NCBI RefSeq assembly: GCF_014896945.1
Contig: NZ_CP054719.1
Coordinates: 729,153 to 793,152 of the forward strand
DNA: 64,000 nucleotides
Origin: Candidatus Bodocaedibacter vickermanii
GTDB lineage: Bacteria > Pseudomonadota > Alphaproteobacteria > UBA6184
Reading direction: 5' to 3'
In this document: positions 27,455-35,218 of the stretch, in pieces
How positions within the stretch are numbered: position 1 is the stretch's first letter
Layout: the number at the start of each line of letters is the position of its first letter
Program-made: the position numbers and the translations under genes
The notes under the pieces: generated by a model
What the model saw: only the letters and a program-made list of their open reading frames with translations
What the model was told of the DNA's origin: nothing
Databases searched by the model: none

Positions 27455-29074
27455 TTAATCTAACCCTCGAAGATTAAATGGCAGTCCTTTAAAATCTAAT
27501 ATCTTAATAAGTATTCGAGTAATAAAGCTTCCTATAACCACAAGAATGATCCATTTGAACATTGCTTCGGGCGACATTAAATCAACATTCCACGTAAATA
27601 CTAAGGATAAAACCAATCCCCAAATAATAGCAATCTCACCATAAAAATCGCTTTTGAGCGTCACTATATCCTTCTGACCACGAACAATATCTCGCATGAT
27701 TCCACCTCCTGTGGTCGTCACAACCGCCATAATCGGTCCCCACAACCACAAAGGCTCCAATTGCGCAATCAAGGCAATTACGACACCTGTGACCGTATAC
27801 GCCGCTAACCCTACTGCATCTAAAACCTCAATCAGCCAATCCATAATTTTTACCCTGTGCTGTTGATACCATTTCTTCTTTTCCAAAGTCTGGCTGATCA
27901 CACGCTGCTTAAACAACAATTGATACACCCACACTAAAATGAATCCAATCAATACAGAAACAAGAATACCAATTGCATAAATTGGACTTAGCATGATTCC
28001 AAGTTTGGGGCGATTAACCATGATATCACGCATGATACCCCCACTCATTGATATAAACGCGATCATCATTGTTCCAAACAAGTTAAATTTTTCACGATAC
28101 GCGATCAACAGTCCAGAAAGCACCAAGGCCATAATCGCAACCGCTTCTAAGAAAAAGAACCATGGACGTTCAACCGTTTGAAGAATCAACACCGGAAACA
28201 TATAGTCCCTGACAATTCTAGAATAAGTTCCATCAGATTGGATTGTTTTCAGCGCCGTGTTAAATTCTGTAACAACTGATTGTGGAACCGACGCTTTACT
28301 GAACATATAATGAATGGGCGTACTGATGCCTAAATAGACTTCTGCTATTTTGTCCGTGTTCTTCGTTCTCCAAATTGCTGCAGAAGTAATAACTCGATCA
28401 TCTAAAATGCCATCAACTTCACCTTTGAGTAATAAATCAATGCTTTCATAGGTTGTCGCAGTTGGAATTAAATATGATTTATTTGCAGGATCATTAATAA
28501 AATCATTAATTTCATTTGAGGCATAAACCATTCCGTCCGTAATGGCAATTCGTGCCTTGTTGGCTTTTAATGATGCAACAAAGCCTTTCATATCTCTACT
28601 ATTAAATATAAATTTTCCGCTATCCTCTTTCTTAACAAAAAAAGAGTTCTCTTCACGACGATACGGATCAGAGAAATAAACAAACTTGGCACGTTCCTCC
28701 GTAAATGTTGCAGAGGCCGCAAAGTGCTGCTTTCCAGTTTTTAGATTTTCAATCTGCTCACTCCATTCAATGGGTTTAAGGCTAATTTTGTAACCGAACT
28801 GATGCGTAATAGCTCTAGCCAGTTCCGCATCTAAACCACTATAAGATTCAAGACCTCCCTCTCCTTTAACAAGGGTATAATAAGGTTCTGAATCAAACCA
28901 TCCAGTTGTTAAAATATCGTCGGGAATAGAAGGGATACCAATTTTCTGTTTAAGATTTTTTGAATTCACAGAGTATGTTTTGCTGTTACTAGAACCGAAT
29001 GCCGCACCTAGATTTATTCCAAGAATGACTATCCACATAAGCAATTTATTTAGCCTAACAACACTAAATTTCAT
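27455..29074 (-). CDS. periplasmic solute-binding domain fused to a TRIC/UPF0126 channel (copy 2)
   Basis: 539 residues; ATG with AGGA 6 bases upstream. Same layout as the gene downstream: signal anchor, family-3 solute-binding domain (ILTTGWFDSEPYYTLV, GLDAELARAITHQFGY, AASATFTEERAKFVYFSDPYR), then a TRIC channel with MSGGIMRDIMVNRP and TTGGGIMRDIVRGQKD. The channel halves of the two copies are nearly identical while the binding halves have drifted, which fits a shared pore with different ligands, heterotrimers, or recent conversion of the 3' halves. No other transport subunits (permease, ATPase) are nearby. Confidence 0.85.
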   Translation of the reverse strand: MKFSVVRLNKLLMWIVILGINLGAAFGSSNSKTYSVNSKNLKQKIGIPSIPDDILTTGWFDSEPYYTLVKGEGGLESYSGLDAELARAITHQFGYKISLKPIEWSEQIENLKTGKQHFAASATFTEERAKFVYFSDPYRREENSFFVKKEDSGKFIFNSRDMKGFVASLKANKARIAITDGMVYASNEINDFINDPANKSYLIPTATTYESIDLLLKGEVDGILDDRVITSAAIWRTKNTDKIAEVYLGISTPIHYMFSKASVPQSVVTEFNTALKTIQSDGTYSRIVRDYMFPVLILQTVERPWFFFLEAVAIMALVLSGLLIAYREKFNLFGTMMIAFISMSGGIMRDIMVNRPKLGIMLSPIYAIGILVSVLIGFILVWVYQLLFKQRVISQTLEKKKWYQQHRVKIMDWLIEVLDAVGLAAYTVTGVVIALIAQLEPLWLWGPIMAVVTTTGGGIMRDIVRGQKDIVTLKSDFYGEIAIIWGLVLSLVFTWNVDLMSPEAMFKWIILVVIGSFITRILIKILDFKGLPFNLRGLD

Positions 29075-29139
29075 GACAAATCCTATGATATTTAACGTTT
29101 AGTATATCAAGGATATCTTAATAAAGAATTAAAGGCTCA

Positions 29140-29685
29140 ATGGAATGATAGGGGCAACCTGGCAGCATGATGCTGCACTCATTGGTTAGATCCGATGTGC
29201 TGTGACACGGATTTCAAATAATGAAAACCGCAGATGAAATATGAGAATTTTGAACCAGCAGCGTGCCGCTGCATCCATTAGTTAGATTGAGTGTGTGATG
29301 GGAGATGTGGCAACGTGACGTTGCACCAGCGTGACGCTGGACTCATTAAGTTAGATCTTGTGTGATTTGAGATATGTGTAATAAATGAAGGACTGTTAAA
29401 AACAGTTTGAGATGAGAGAGATTTTTGACCCAGCAGCGTGCCGCTGCATCCATTAGTTAGATTGAGTGTGTGATGGGAGATGTGGAAGAATGAAGAAGAT
29501 GAGGGGGAATTTGAACCCACCTTCGGCGCAGGATCATTGGGGGTGAAAAATGATTTTGAGATGTTTTGTTGAAAAGTAGTGTTTTAGTTCCTTTGTTAAG
29601 TTAATAGAATCCGTGTCAGACCAGATCGGATCCAACTTATTGGATGCAACGTCACGTTGCCAGCGTCACGCTGTCGTTGTTTAGT
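29140..29685. repeat. cluster of dispersed palindromic repeats
   Basis: Built from short hairpins with 3-nt centres (CAGCATGATGCTG, GCAACGTGACGTTGC, CAGCGTGACGCTGG, GCAGCGTGCCGCTGC, GCAACGTCACGTTGC) joined by a shared linker (ATTAGTTAGATTGAGTGTG or GTTAGATCCGATGTG ... GACACGGATT). The block GTGCCGCTGCATCCATTAGT occurs twice here (near 29265 and 29440). The part from about 29460 is a near copy of 49930-50160. No gene is seen. Confidence 0.85.
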
Positions 29686-30014
29686 TAAAACCGAGAGAAT
29701 CCCCAGTAACCCGCACGTGCAAAAAGAACCCCATTTCTTACACGAATGGGGAAAGGCGGACTTTATTGATAGGCACAAAGTCGGTGTTTTACGAGCCCGT
29801 CGGCTCTAGGGGTTGTTTACAGGGCTGTGTCTACTGATCGGGTAGTTGAGCGCCTGTACTGGGGATTCGATTCGGCATTTCGTCTTTGAGTAGTTCAACC
29901 AAATCTCGTCAAGGATCTGTTACCAGATCATTTGGCTGAAATACTTTTGGGACGTAGAACGAAAAAAGACCACCCACCTGTTGAGTGGATAGCCTTTTTG
30001 CAATTCTAGTTATT
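29686..30014 (-). ncRNA. structured element B, copy 1 (candidate ncRNA)
   Basis: About 330 bases highly similar to 50165-50489 and non-coding. Reading the minus strand from a consensus promoter at 30015-30042, there is first a hairpin with a T-run (29962-29994; 10 pairs including G-U pairs, then TTTTTT). A 185-nt domain follows, closed by a long-range stem pairing 29857-29875 with 29691-29708 (CCGA, AATCCCCAGTA). Inside it are the hairpins GAGCC GAC GGGCTC and GACTTT ... AAAGTC and a terminator (29721-29751). The second copy differs in sequence at the first hairpin but keeps it paired. No known RNA family recognised. Confidence 0.55.
29721..29751 (-). terminator. intrinsic terminator inside element B copy 1
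   Basis: On the minus strand, CCCCATT pairs with AATGGGG over a 9-nt loop and is followed by TTCTTTTT. The same sequence occurs in copy 2 (about 50192-50227). Confidence 0.6.
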
Positions 30015-30042
30015 AGTATACATAAGAAATTTGAATTGTCAA
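30015..30042 (-). promoter_or_regulatory. consensus sigma-70 promoter of element B copy 1
   Basis: On the minus strand, TTGACA (30037-30042) and TATACT (30015-30020) are separated by 16 bases. Both hexamers and the spacing are kept in the second copy although bases between them differ. Confidence 0.75.
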
Positions 30043-30382
30043 GAGCAAACTGAGTTTGCATCCATTAGGTCAGATCCGATGTGTTTGGACACGGATTGTA
30101 ATTTTTTCCAAATCGTATGTATAGCTAAGTTCACATAAAACAATTATGCAGCGCCCTTTGCTCCAGACTTTCTTCTAATGGATACAATGGTACGTTGCCA
30201 GGAGCAAACCTGCGCCGCACATAGTGTGAAAAAATCGTATGGATCCAACGTGACGACTTTGGCTTATAGCGTTGTTGCTTATAATCCGTGTCTGCTCGAA
30301 CCGGATCCATCTATAGGATGCAACCTCAGGTTGCCAGGGATCGTCCCTGATGCAATGGTACGTTGCAAAAAAAATTTTACTT
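30043..30382. repeat. dispersed palindromic repeats and shared linker blocks
   Basis: Contains the TTAGGTCAGATCCGATGTG ... GACACGGATT linker, an AATGGTACGTTGCC block, GCAACCTCAGGTTGCC, and a longer block (GGGAGCAA-like through GCTTATAGCGTTG) that recurs near 46410-46490. No credible gene. Confidence 0.75.
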
Positions 30383-30600
30383 TGTCAATCTTTTGTTAAT
30401 ATTTGTGCCGTATAGTAAGTTTAGAGCGTTCATACATTGTTATTTTTTGCCCACCGTTTCGTGAAGAAAAGACGGATTGCTTCGTCTATTTAGTCTCGAT
30501 TTAGGAGGTGGGTTTTGTCCCCCCACCCGAAGGTCACAGAGGGTGTCTAGGGCGGGGGGTGGTAAAAAAATCTAGTTAACTGAATCTTAACCTTTATTAA
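30383..30600. repeat. element A, copy 1 (218-bp structured intergenic element)
   Basis: One of three near-identical copies (also 45743-45961 and 55979-56196). It starts GTCAATCTTTTGTTAA and has an AT-rich, promoter-like segment with TATAGT. A hairpin nest follows (CGAGA-type arms around GACG ... CGTC), then a GC-rich region where CCCCCCACCC can pair with GGGCGGGGGG, and finally three TTAA half-sites at 30576, 30587 and 30597 (7- and 6-base gaps), as in CtrA boxes. Reading frames are not kept among copies, so it is not coding. Confidence 0.8.
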
Positions 30601-31085
30601 TTCGCAACCTGCGGTTGCATCCGCCAGCGTGACTCTGGCCCCATTAGGTTAGATCTTGTGTGATTAGATATGGATTTCAAATAACGAAAACTGCGAGTGA
30701 TATATGGTGTTGCATCCATTAGCGTAACGCTGGATCCAATGTGGGTACTCGAATAAATTCCTGAATTGCCGCAACGTTGTTTTTCACAGTCCGTGTCTGT
30801 GCAAATTAGATCTAAACTAACGGATGCAACCTCAGGTTGCCGGCTCAAGGGCGCTTCACGAGCCAGAGCGGCAGTTGCCGCTATCAAATCGCGTTGCGAT
30901 TTGCTTGAGCCGCATAAAGACAGAGGTCAGCATAAATGAGAGAGTTGCAACAGAGAGATATGTTGGGCGAGATCCGTGAGGTAGTGTGTTGTTGCTTATA
31001 ATCCGTGTTTGTACGAATCGGATTTATCTATAGAGTCCAGGGATCATCCCTGGTACAGCCTCAAGCTGTCACGCTGCCACCCAAC
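30601..31085. repeat. dispersed palindromic repeats
   Basis: Includes GCAACCTGCGGTTGC, CCAGCGTGACTCTGG, CCAGCGTTACGCTA-type, GCAACCTCAGGTTGCC and CCAGGGATCATCCCTGG hairpins with the usual TTAGGTTAGATC linker, plus a block (GAATAAATTCCTGAA ... CCGTGTCTGTGC) that recurs near 46110 and 46310. It lies between element A and the nrdB 3' end. No credible gene. Confidence 0.75.
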
Positions 31086-31139
31086 GGAAATTCAGAGCTT
31101 CCAAAGGGTGGTAAGTAGACCTTTCATCAAGACTATAGA

Positions 31140-32111
31140 TTATCCAGCGATTGTATCAAACACATCATCCCACGTTCCTTGAGTTGTGCCTTTTGAATAT
31201 TCGGTCACTCTGTTTTCAAAGAAATTCGTGTGCTCCACGCCATTTAACATTTCATCCATCCAAGGCAATGGGTTTTTATCCGCGCTATAAATTGGATCAT
31301 ACCCAAGCTGGTTTAAGCGACGATCTGCAATGTATCGAATGTATTCTTTTACTTCCGATGCTTTTAATCCCTCGATATCGCCAGCTTCGTACGCCAAATC
31401 AATGAATGCGTCTTCTAGCTCAACCGATATACGACATTCTTTTGTAATCTGCTCTTTCAATTCAGGGGTATCAATTTCTGGATTTTCTTGCAAGAATGTT
31501 CTGAATAACTGAATGATTGATAACGTATGCAACGATTCATCGCGTGCTGACCATGCAACAATTTGCCCCATCCCCTTCATCTTATTAAATCGTGGAAAGT
31601 TTAATAAAATAGCAAAACTTGCAAACAGTTGTAGTCCTTCGGTAAAGGCTCCAAATACTGCCAATGTTTTTGCAATATCAACTTTGGAATCCACGTTAAA
31701 TTCTTGCAAGTGATCGAACTTGTCTTTCATTTCTTTGTATTTTAAGAAGGCCTGATATTCTGTTTCAGGAATACCTATTGTATCTAGTAAATATGAATAC
31801 GCCGCGATATGAATCGTTTCCATATTCGAAAACGCGGCCAACATCATTTTTACTTCGGTTGGTTTAAAAATACGACCATAGTTTTCCATGTAACAATTTT
31901 GAACTTCCACATCACTTTGCGTAAAGAAACGGAAAATCTGCGTTAATAAGTTGCGTTCTTTATCACTTAGCTTTTGACGCCAATCACGAATATCTTCATG
32001 CAAGGAGACTTCTTCTGGAATCCAATGAATGCGCTGTTGAGTTGACCAGGCTTCATACGCCCAGGGATATTTAAAGGGTTTGTAAATTCGTTGTGCATCT
32101 AATAGAGACAT
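31140..32111 (-). CDS. nrdB: class I ribonucleotide reductase, small (radical) subunit
   Basis: 323 residues. The metal and radical residues of the ferritin-like fold are visible. METIHIAAYSYLL carries the Glu, His and radical-site Tyr, GAFTEGLQLFASF the mid-protein Glu, and ARDESLHTLSI the Glu/His pair. The C-terminus (TTQGTWDDVFDTIAG) matches the tail that docks on the large subunit. It makes dNTPs with NrdA. It is the last of three minus-strand genes after nrdA and a GyrI-like gene. No N-terminal ATP cone is present. Confidence 0.97.
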   Translation of the reverse strand: MSLLDAQRIYKPFKYPWAYEAWSTQQRIHWIPEEVSLHEDIRDWRQKLSDKERNLLTQIFRFFTQSDVEVQNCYMENYGRIFKPTEVKMMLAAFSNMETIHIAAYSYLLDTIGIPETEYQAFLKYKEMKDKFDHLQEFNVDSKVDIAKTLAVFGAFTEGLQLFASFAILLNFPRFNKMKGMGQIVAWSARDESLHTLSIIQLFRTFLQENPEIDTPELKEQITKECRISVELEDAFIDLAYEAGDIEGLKASEVKEYIRYIADRRLNQLGYDPIYSADKNPLPWMDEMLNGVEHTNFFENRVTEYSKGTTQGTWDDVFDTIAG

Positions 32112-32149
32112 GTTGTTTCCTTGCTGTTATTGCTAATTTTTAATTTCTG

Positions 32150-32677
32150 TTACTGCTTAATTCCAATATAAATATCTAGCGCTGTATTTGCTGGGTCTAG
32201 CGCACGCCCATCATACACTTCGAAATCTGCTTTAAATGCACGTTCTGATCCAAAATCTTCAGGCGTCATTTTCCAAATGTCCATCCACGCGTTAATACAT
32301 ACCGATGGCATTACACCTGCATCCGTTGTAAACTTTGCATAGGATTGAGCAGGTATAGTAAGTGTGCTTAAACCTTCTGGAACGTCGCTGTCCGCATCAA
32401 CCTGTGCACCAATAAAGTAGGTGAACTTTCCAGTGTGATCACTTTCATAATCTGTATAAACACACAGAGTTGTACCTGGATTTTTTTGGTTCGCAATCTG
32501 ATTATATATCCCTTCTGAAATATATTTTTGTACAGTTACACCAATCTGTGCTGTCTCTGGATTAAATTCTGCAGCATTGCTGGTGCGAGTAGAAATTCCA
32601 ACAAGTTTCATTTCAGGCTGCGTAACGATTTCTTTTTTCAAAGTTTGATTTCCCTCTATGTCCAGTTCTATTGACAT
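32150..32677 (-). CDS. GyrI-like/AraC effector-binding domain protein between nrdA and nrdB
   Basis: 175 residues from ATG 32675-32677, which lies within the last codons of nrdA (10-base overlap), so translation is coupled. The family pattern is KLVGISTRTSNAAEFNPETAQIGVTVQKYI near the N-terminus, CVYTDYESDHTGKFTYFIGAQVDADSDVPEGLSTLTIPAQSYAKFTT in the middle and DFEVYDGRALDPANTALDIYIGIK at the end. This is the SHS2-type GyrI/effector-binding fold, which binds small molecules or, in GyrI, DNA gyrase. No DNA-binding domain is attached. Its place inside nrdAB suggests a tie to nucleotide metabolism, but I know of no described partner; the role is inferred. Confidence 0.8.
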   Translation of the reverse strand: MSIELDIEGNQTLKKEIVTQPEMKLVGISTRTSNAAEFNPETAQIGVTVQKYISEGIYNQIANQKNPGTTLCVYTDYESDHTGKFTYFIGAQVDADSDVPEGLSTLTIPAQSYAKFTTDAGVMPSVCINAWMDIWKMTPEDFGSERAFKADFEVYDGRALDPANTALDIYIGIKQ

Positions 32678-34479
32678 GCTAAACACTCTTCACCATTCGT
32701 ATCAACGGCTGGTTTTGCATCCCATGTGTACGTCGTTTGATTTGATTCTGCTCGCTGAATTGATTTTGAACGCTTATAGTACAAACTTTTCACGCCTTTT
32801 TTCCATGCCAGGAAATGAATTTCATGCAATGTCTTTTTATGAACATCAGACGGTAAAAATAAATTCAATGACTGTGATTGACATATATAAGGTGTACGAT
32901 CAGCCGCCAAATCAATCAACCATCGTTGATCAATTTCATAGGCTGTTTTGAAAATTGCTTTTTCATCATCCGTCAAGAAATCCAAATGTTGAACAGATCC
33001 ACCACCTACTGAAATGGATGACCACGTTTCATCTGTATCTTGATCGTACTTTTGTAATAAGGCTTTTAGATACTTATTCTTAATTGTCACAGAACCCGTT
33101 AATGTTTTATGCACAAAGCTGTTCGCGGCAATCGGTTCAATTCCAGGCGACGTATTGTTTGCAATCGTTGAAATTGATGCCGTTGGTGCAATCGCCATTT
33201 TGTTAGAGAATCGTTCTTGAATTCCAAAATCTGCAGCATCAGGACAGGCTCCTTTTTCTGCCGCAAGTGTCTTGGATGCAGCATCTGCCTGTTCACGAAT
33301 TTGTTGGAAAATCTTTTTATTCCAAACCTTAGACATCACCGATTCAATTGGAATATTTTGCGCTTGCAAAAAGGTATGGAACCCCATCACTCCCAATCCA
33401 ACACTGCGTTCTCTCATTGCTGAATATTTTGCTTTGCTCATATAGTCTGGTGCATTATTAATGAAATCCGTTAAAACGTTATCCAAGAAACGCATGATAT
33501 CTTCAACAAAGGTTGGATGATCTTTCCATTCGAAATATTTTTCTAGGTTTAATGATGACAAACAACACACTGCCGTTCGATCGTTGCCCAAATGATCAAG
33601 GCCAGTTGGCAGTGTAATTTCAGCACATAGATTAGACATTTTAACGCTAAGCCCGGCTTTTTTATGATGCTCTGGTACGTATTTATTAACGGTATCAATA
33701 AACAAAATATAAGGTTCACCAGTTTCAATACGCGTTGTTAATAAACGTATCCAAAGGGCTCTGGCATCGACTTCTTGCACCACATGCCCATCTTTAGGAC
33801 TGCGCAAATTAAACTTAGCGCCGGCTTCAACAGCACGCATAAATTCATCTGTCACCACAACACCGTGATGTAGGTTTAACGCCTTACGGTTAAAGTCACC
33901 GCCAGTTGGGCGACGCAATTCAATAAACTCTTCAATTTCCGGATGGTGAATCGGCAAATAAACCGCAGCAGATCCACGACGCAATGATCCTTGGCTAATC
34001 GCAAATGTTAAGGAATCCATCACACGAATAAACGGAATAATTCCCGATGTTTTACCATTGATTCCAACTTTTTCACCCACAGAGCGAACATTTCCCCAGT
34101 AAGATCCAATACCGCCACCGTTGGATGCTAACCAAATGTTTTCAAACCACAGAGAAGAGATTCCGTCTAAACTGTCACCGGATTCATTTAAGAAACATGA
34201 TATTGGTAATCCACGAGTGGTACCGCCATTTGATAATATGGGAGTTGCCGGCATAAACCAAAGGTTGCTAATATAATCATATAGCCGTTGTGCGTGAGCT
34301 TGATCATCTGCATAGTGCGCAGCAACACGCGCAAACAAATCCTGAGGCCGTTCATTCGGCAATAAATACCGATCTTCTAATGTTGCAACGGAATAATCCG
34401 TTAAGTTTTGATCACGATTATAATCAATATTAATATCAGTTGACGATACAACACCTTGAAGGTTTTCAGCCAAGTTCAT
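32668..34479 (-). CDS. nrdA: class I ribonucleotide reductase, large (catalytic) subunit
   Basis: 603 residues, about 150 shorter than E. coli NrdA. The missing part is the N-terminal ATP-cone: the protein begins near the NLTDYSVATLEDRYLLPNE region. The catalytic core is present (TPILSNGGTTRGLPISCFL, SNLCAEITLP, AVCCLSSLNLEKY, IAPTASISTIANNTSPGIEP), as is the C-terminal redox pair ECLACQ. Without the cone, overall dATP inhibition would be lost or take another form. It is the first gene of nrdA-gyrI-like-nrdB. The 286 bases upstream contain TTGACG but no clear NrdR box. Confidence 0.97.
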   Translation of the reverse strand: MNLAENLQGVVSSTDINIDYNRDQNLTDYSVATLEDRYLLPNERPQDLFARVAAHYADDQAHAQRLYDYISNLWFMPATPILSNGGTTRGLPISCFLNESGDSLDGISSLWFENIWLASNGGGIGSYWGNVRSVGEKVGINGKTSGIIPFIRVMDSLTFAISQGSLRRGSAAVYLPIHHPEIEEFIELRRPTGGDFNRKALNLHHGVVVTDEFMRAVEAGAKFNLRSPKDGHVVQEVDARALWIRLLTTRIETGEPYILFIDTVNKYVPEHHKKAGLSVKMSNLCAEITLPTGLDHLGNDRTAVCCLSSLNLEKYFEWKDHPTFVEDIMRFLDNVLTDFINNAPDYMSKAKYSAMRERSVGLGVMGFHTFLQAQNIPIESVMSKVWNKKIFQQIREQADAASKTLAAEKGACPDAADFGIQERFSNKMAIAPTASISTIANNTSPGIEPIAANSFVHKTLTGSVTIKNKYLKALLQKYDQDTDETWSSISVGGGSVQHLDFLTDDEKAIFKTAYEIDQRWLIDLAADRTPYICQSQSLNLFLPSDVHKKTLHEIHFLAWKKGVKSLYYKRSKSIQRAESNQTTYTWDAKPAVDTNGEECLACQ

Positions 34480-34765
34480 CCTCTATTCCTTTTTAGTTTA
34501 CTATGGGGTGATTAATACGAATATAGTTAGGTTACCATGTATTCAAAATACGTCAATTGATTACACGACATATCGACTCAATCTTGACTTGCAAAAATAA
34601 CAAGACACAGACAAATGAACCACTTTATATTCATAAATAAATTACACTTCGAATAATTAAATATTACGTTAGTGTTTTGTTAATTATTTTAAAAAACTAA
34701 GATCCTGCATAACTTCTCCCTAATGAAAGTTAGGCAATCTTATTAGTGAGTAATAACAACTATTA

Positions 34766-35218
34766 TTATTTTTTATCGGACAACATTGCCATAAAGTTGG
34801 CTTCTGTAGTAACTTTGCCATCAACGGTTGCCTTTGCTTCAAACTTTGCAATGGCACCACGTTTTTGTACTAACGATACATGTAACATAAGTTGGTCACC
34901 TGGCGCAACAACTTGACGAAACTTTACTTGATCAATGCTCATAAAAAACATCAATTTATCAGCCATAGATTGACCCTGAAGTTCCAATTGATGCCCCATA
35001 AACACGCCGGCTGCTTGGGCTAATGCTTCCACAATCAATACGCCTGGCATCACAGGAGCACCCGGAAAGTGTCCCTGAAAAAATGGTTCATTGATCGTCA
35101 CATTTTTCAATGCAACGATCTCTGTTTCTGAAATCGATACCACACGATCCACCAATAAAAATGGGAATCGGTGCGGGATAAAACTTTGAATCTTTACAAC
35201 ATCCATTGGAAAGCTCAT
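34766..35218 (-). CDS. fabZ: 3-hydroxyacyl-[ACP] dehydratase FabZ
   Basis: 150 residues, the usual length. IQSFIPHRFPFLLVDRV and the active-site His and Glu in GHFPGAPVMPGVLIVEALAQAAG are present. It dehydrates 3-hydroxyacyl-ACP. It overlaps bamA by 1 base. The usual lpxD (between bamA and fabZ) and lpxA (after fabZ) are both missing here. Confidence 0.97.
   Translation of the reverse strand: MSFPMDVVKIQSFIPHRFPFLLVDRVVSISETEIVALKNVTINEPFFQGHFPGAPVMPGVLIVEALAQAAGVFMGHQLELQGQSMADKLMFFMSIDQVKFRQVVAPGDQLMLHVSLVQKRGAIAKFEAKATVDGKVTTEANFMAMLSDKK

Noticed and set aside
29278-29520. 80-codon minus-strand frame in the repeat cluster
   Set aside because: It is composed entirely of palindromic repeat units and has no start signal.
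29686-29875. Element B as tmRNA or RNase P RNA
   Set aside because: The GGGGATTCGATTCGG stretch recalls a tRNA T-loop, but there is no CCA end, no tag reading frame ending in AA, and none of the RNase P core motifs on either strand. Two copies would also be unusual.
34480-34765. NrdR box upstream of nrdA
   Set aside because: I looked for the ACAC(N)TATAT-type pair and found only loosely similar AT-rich stretches; not good enough to call.
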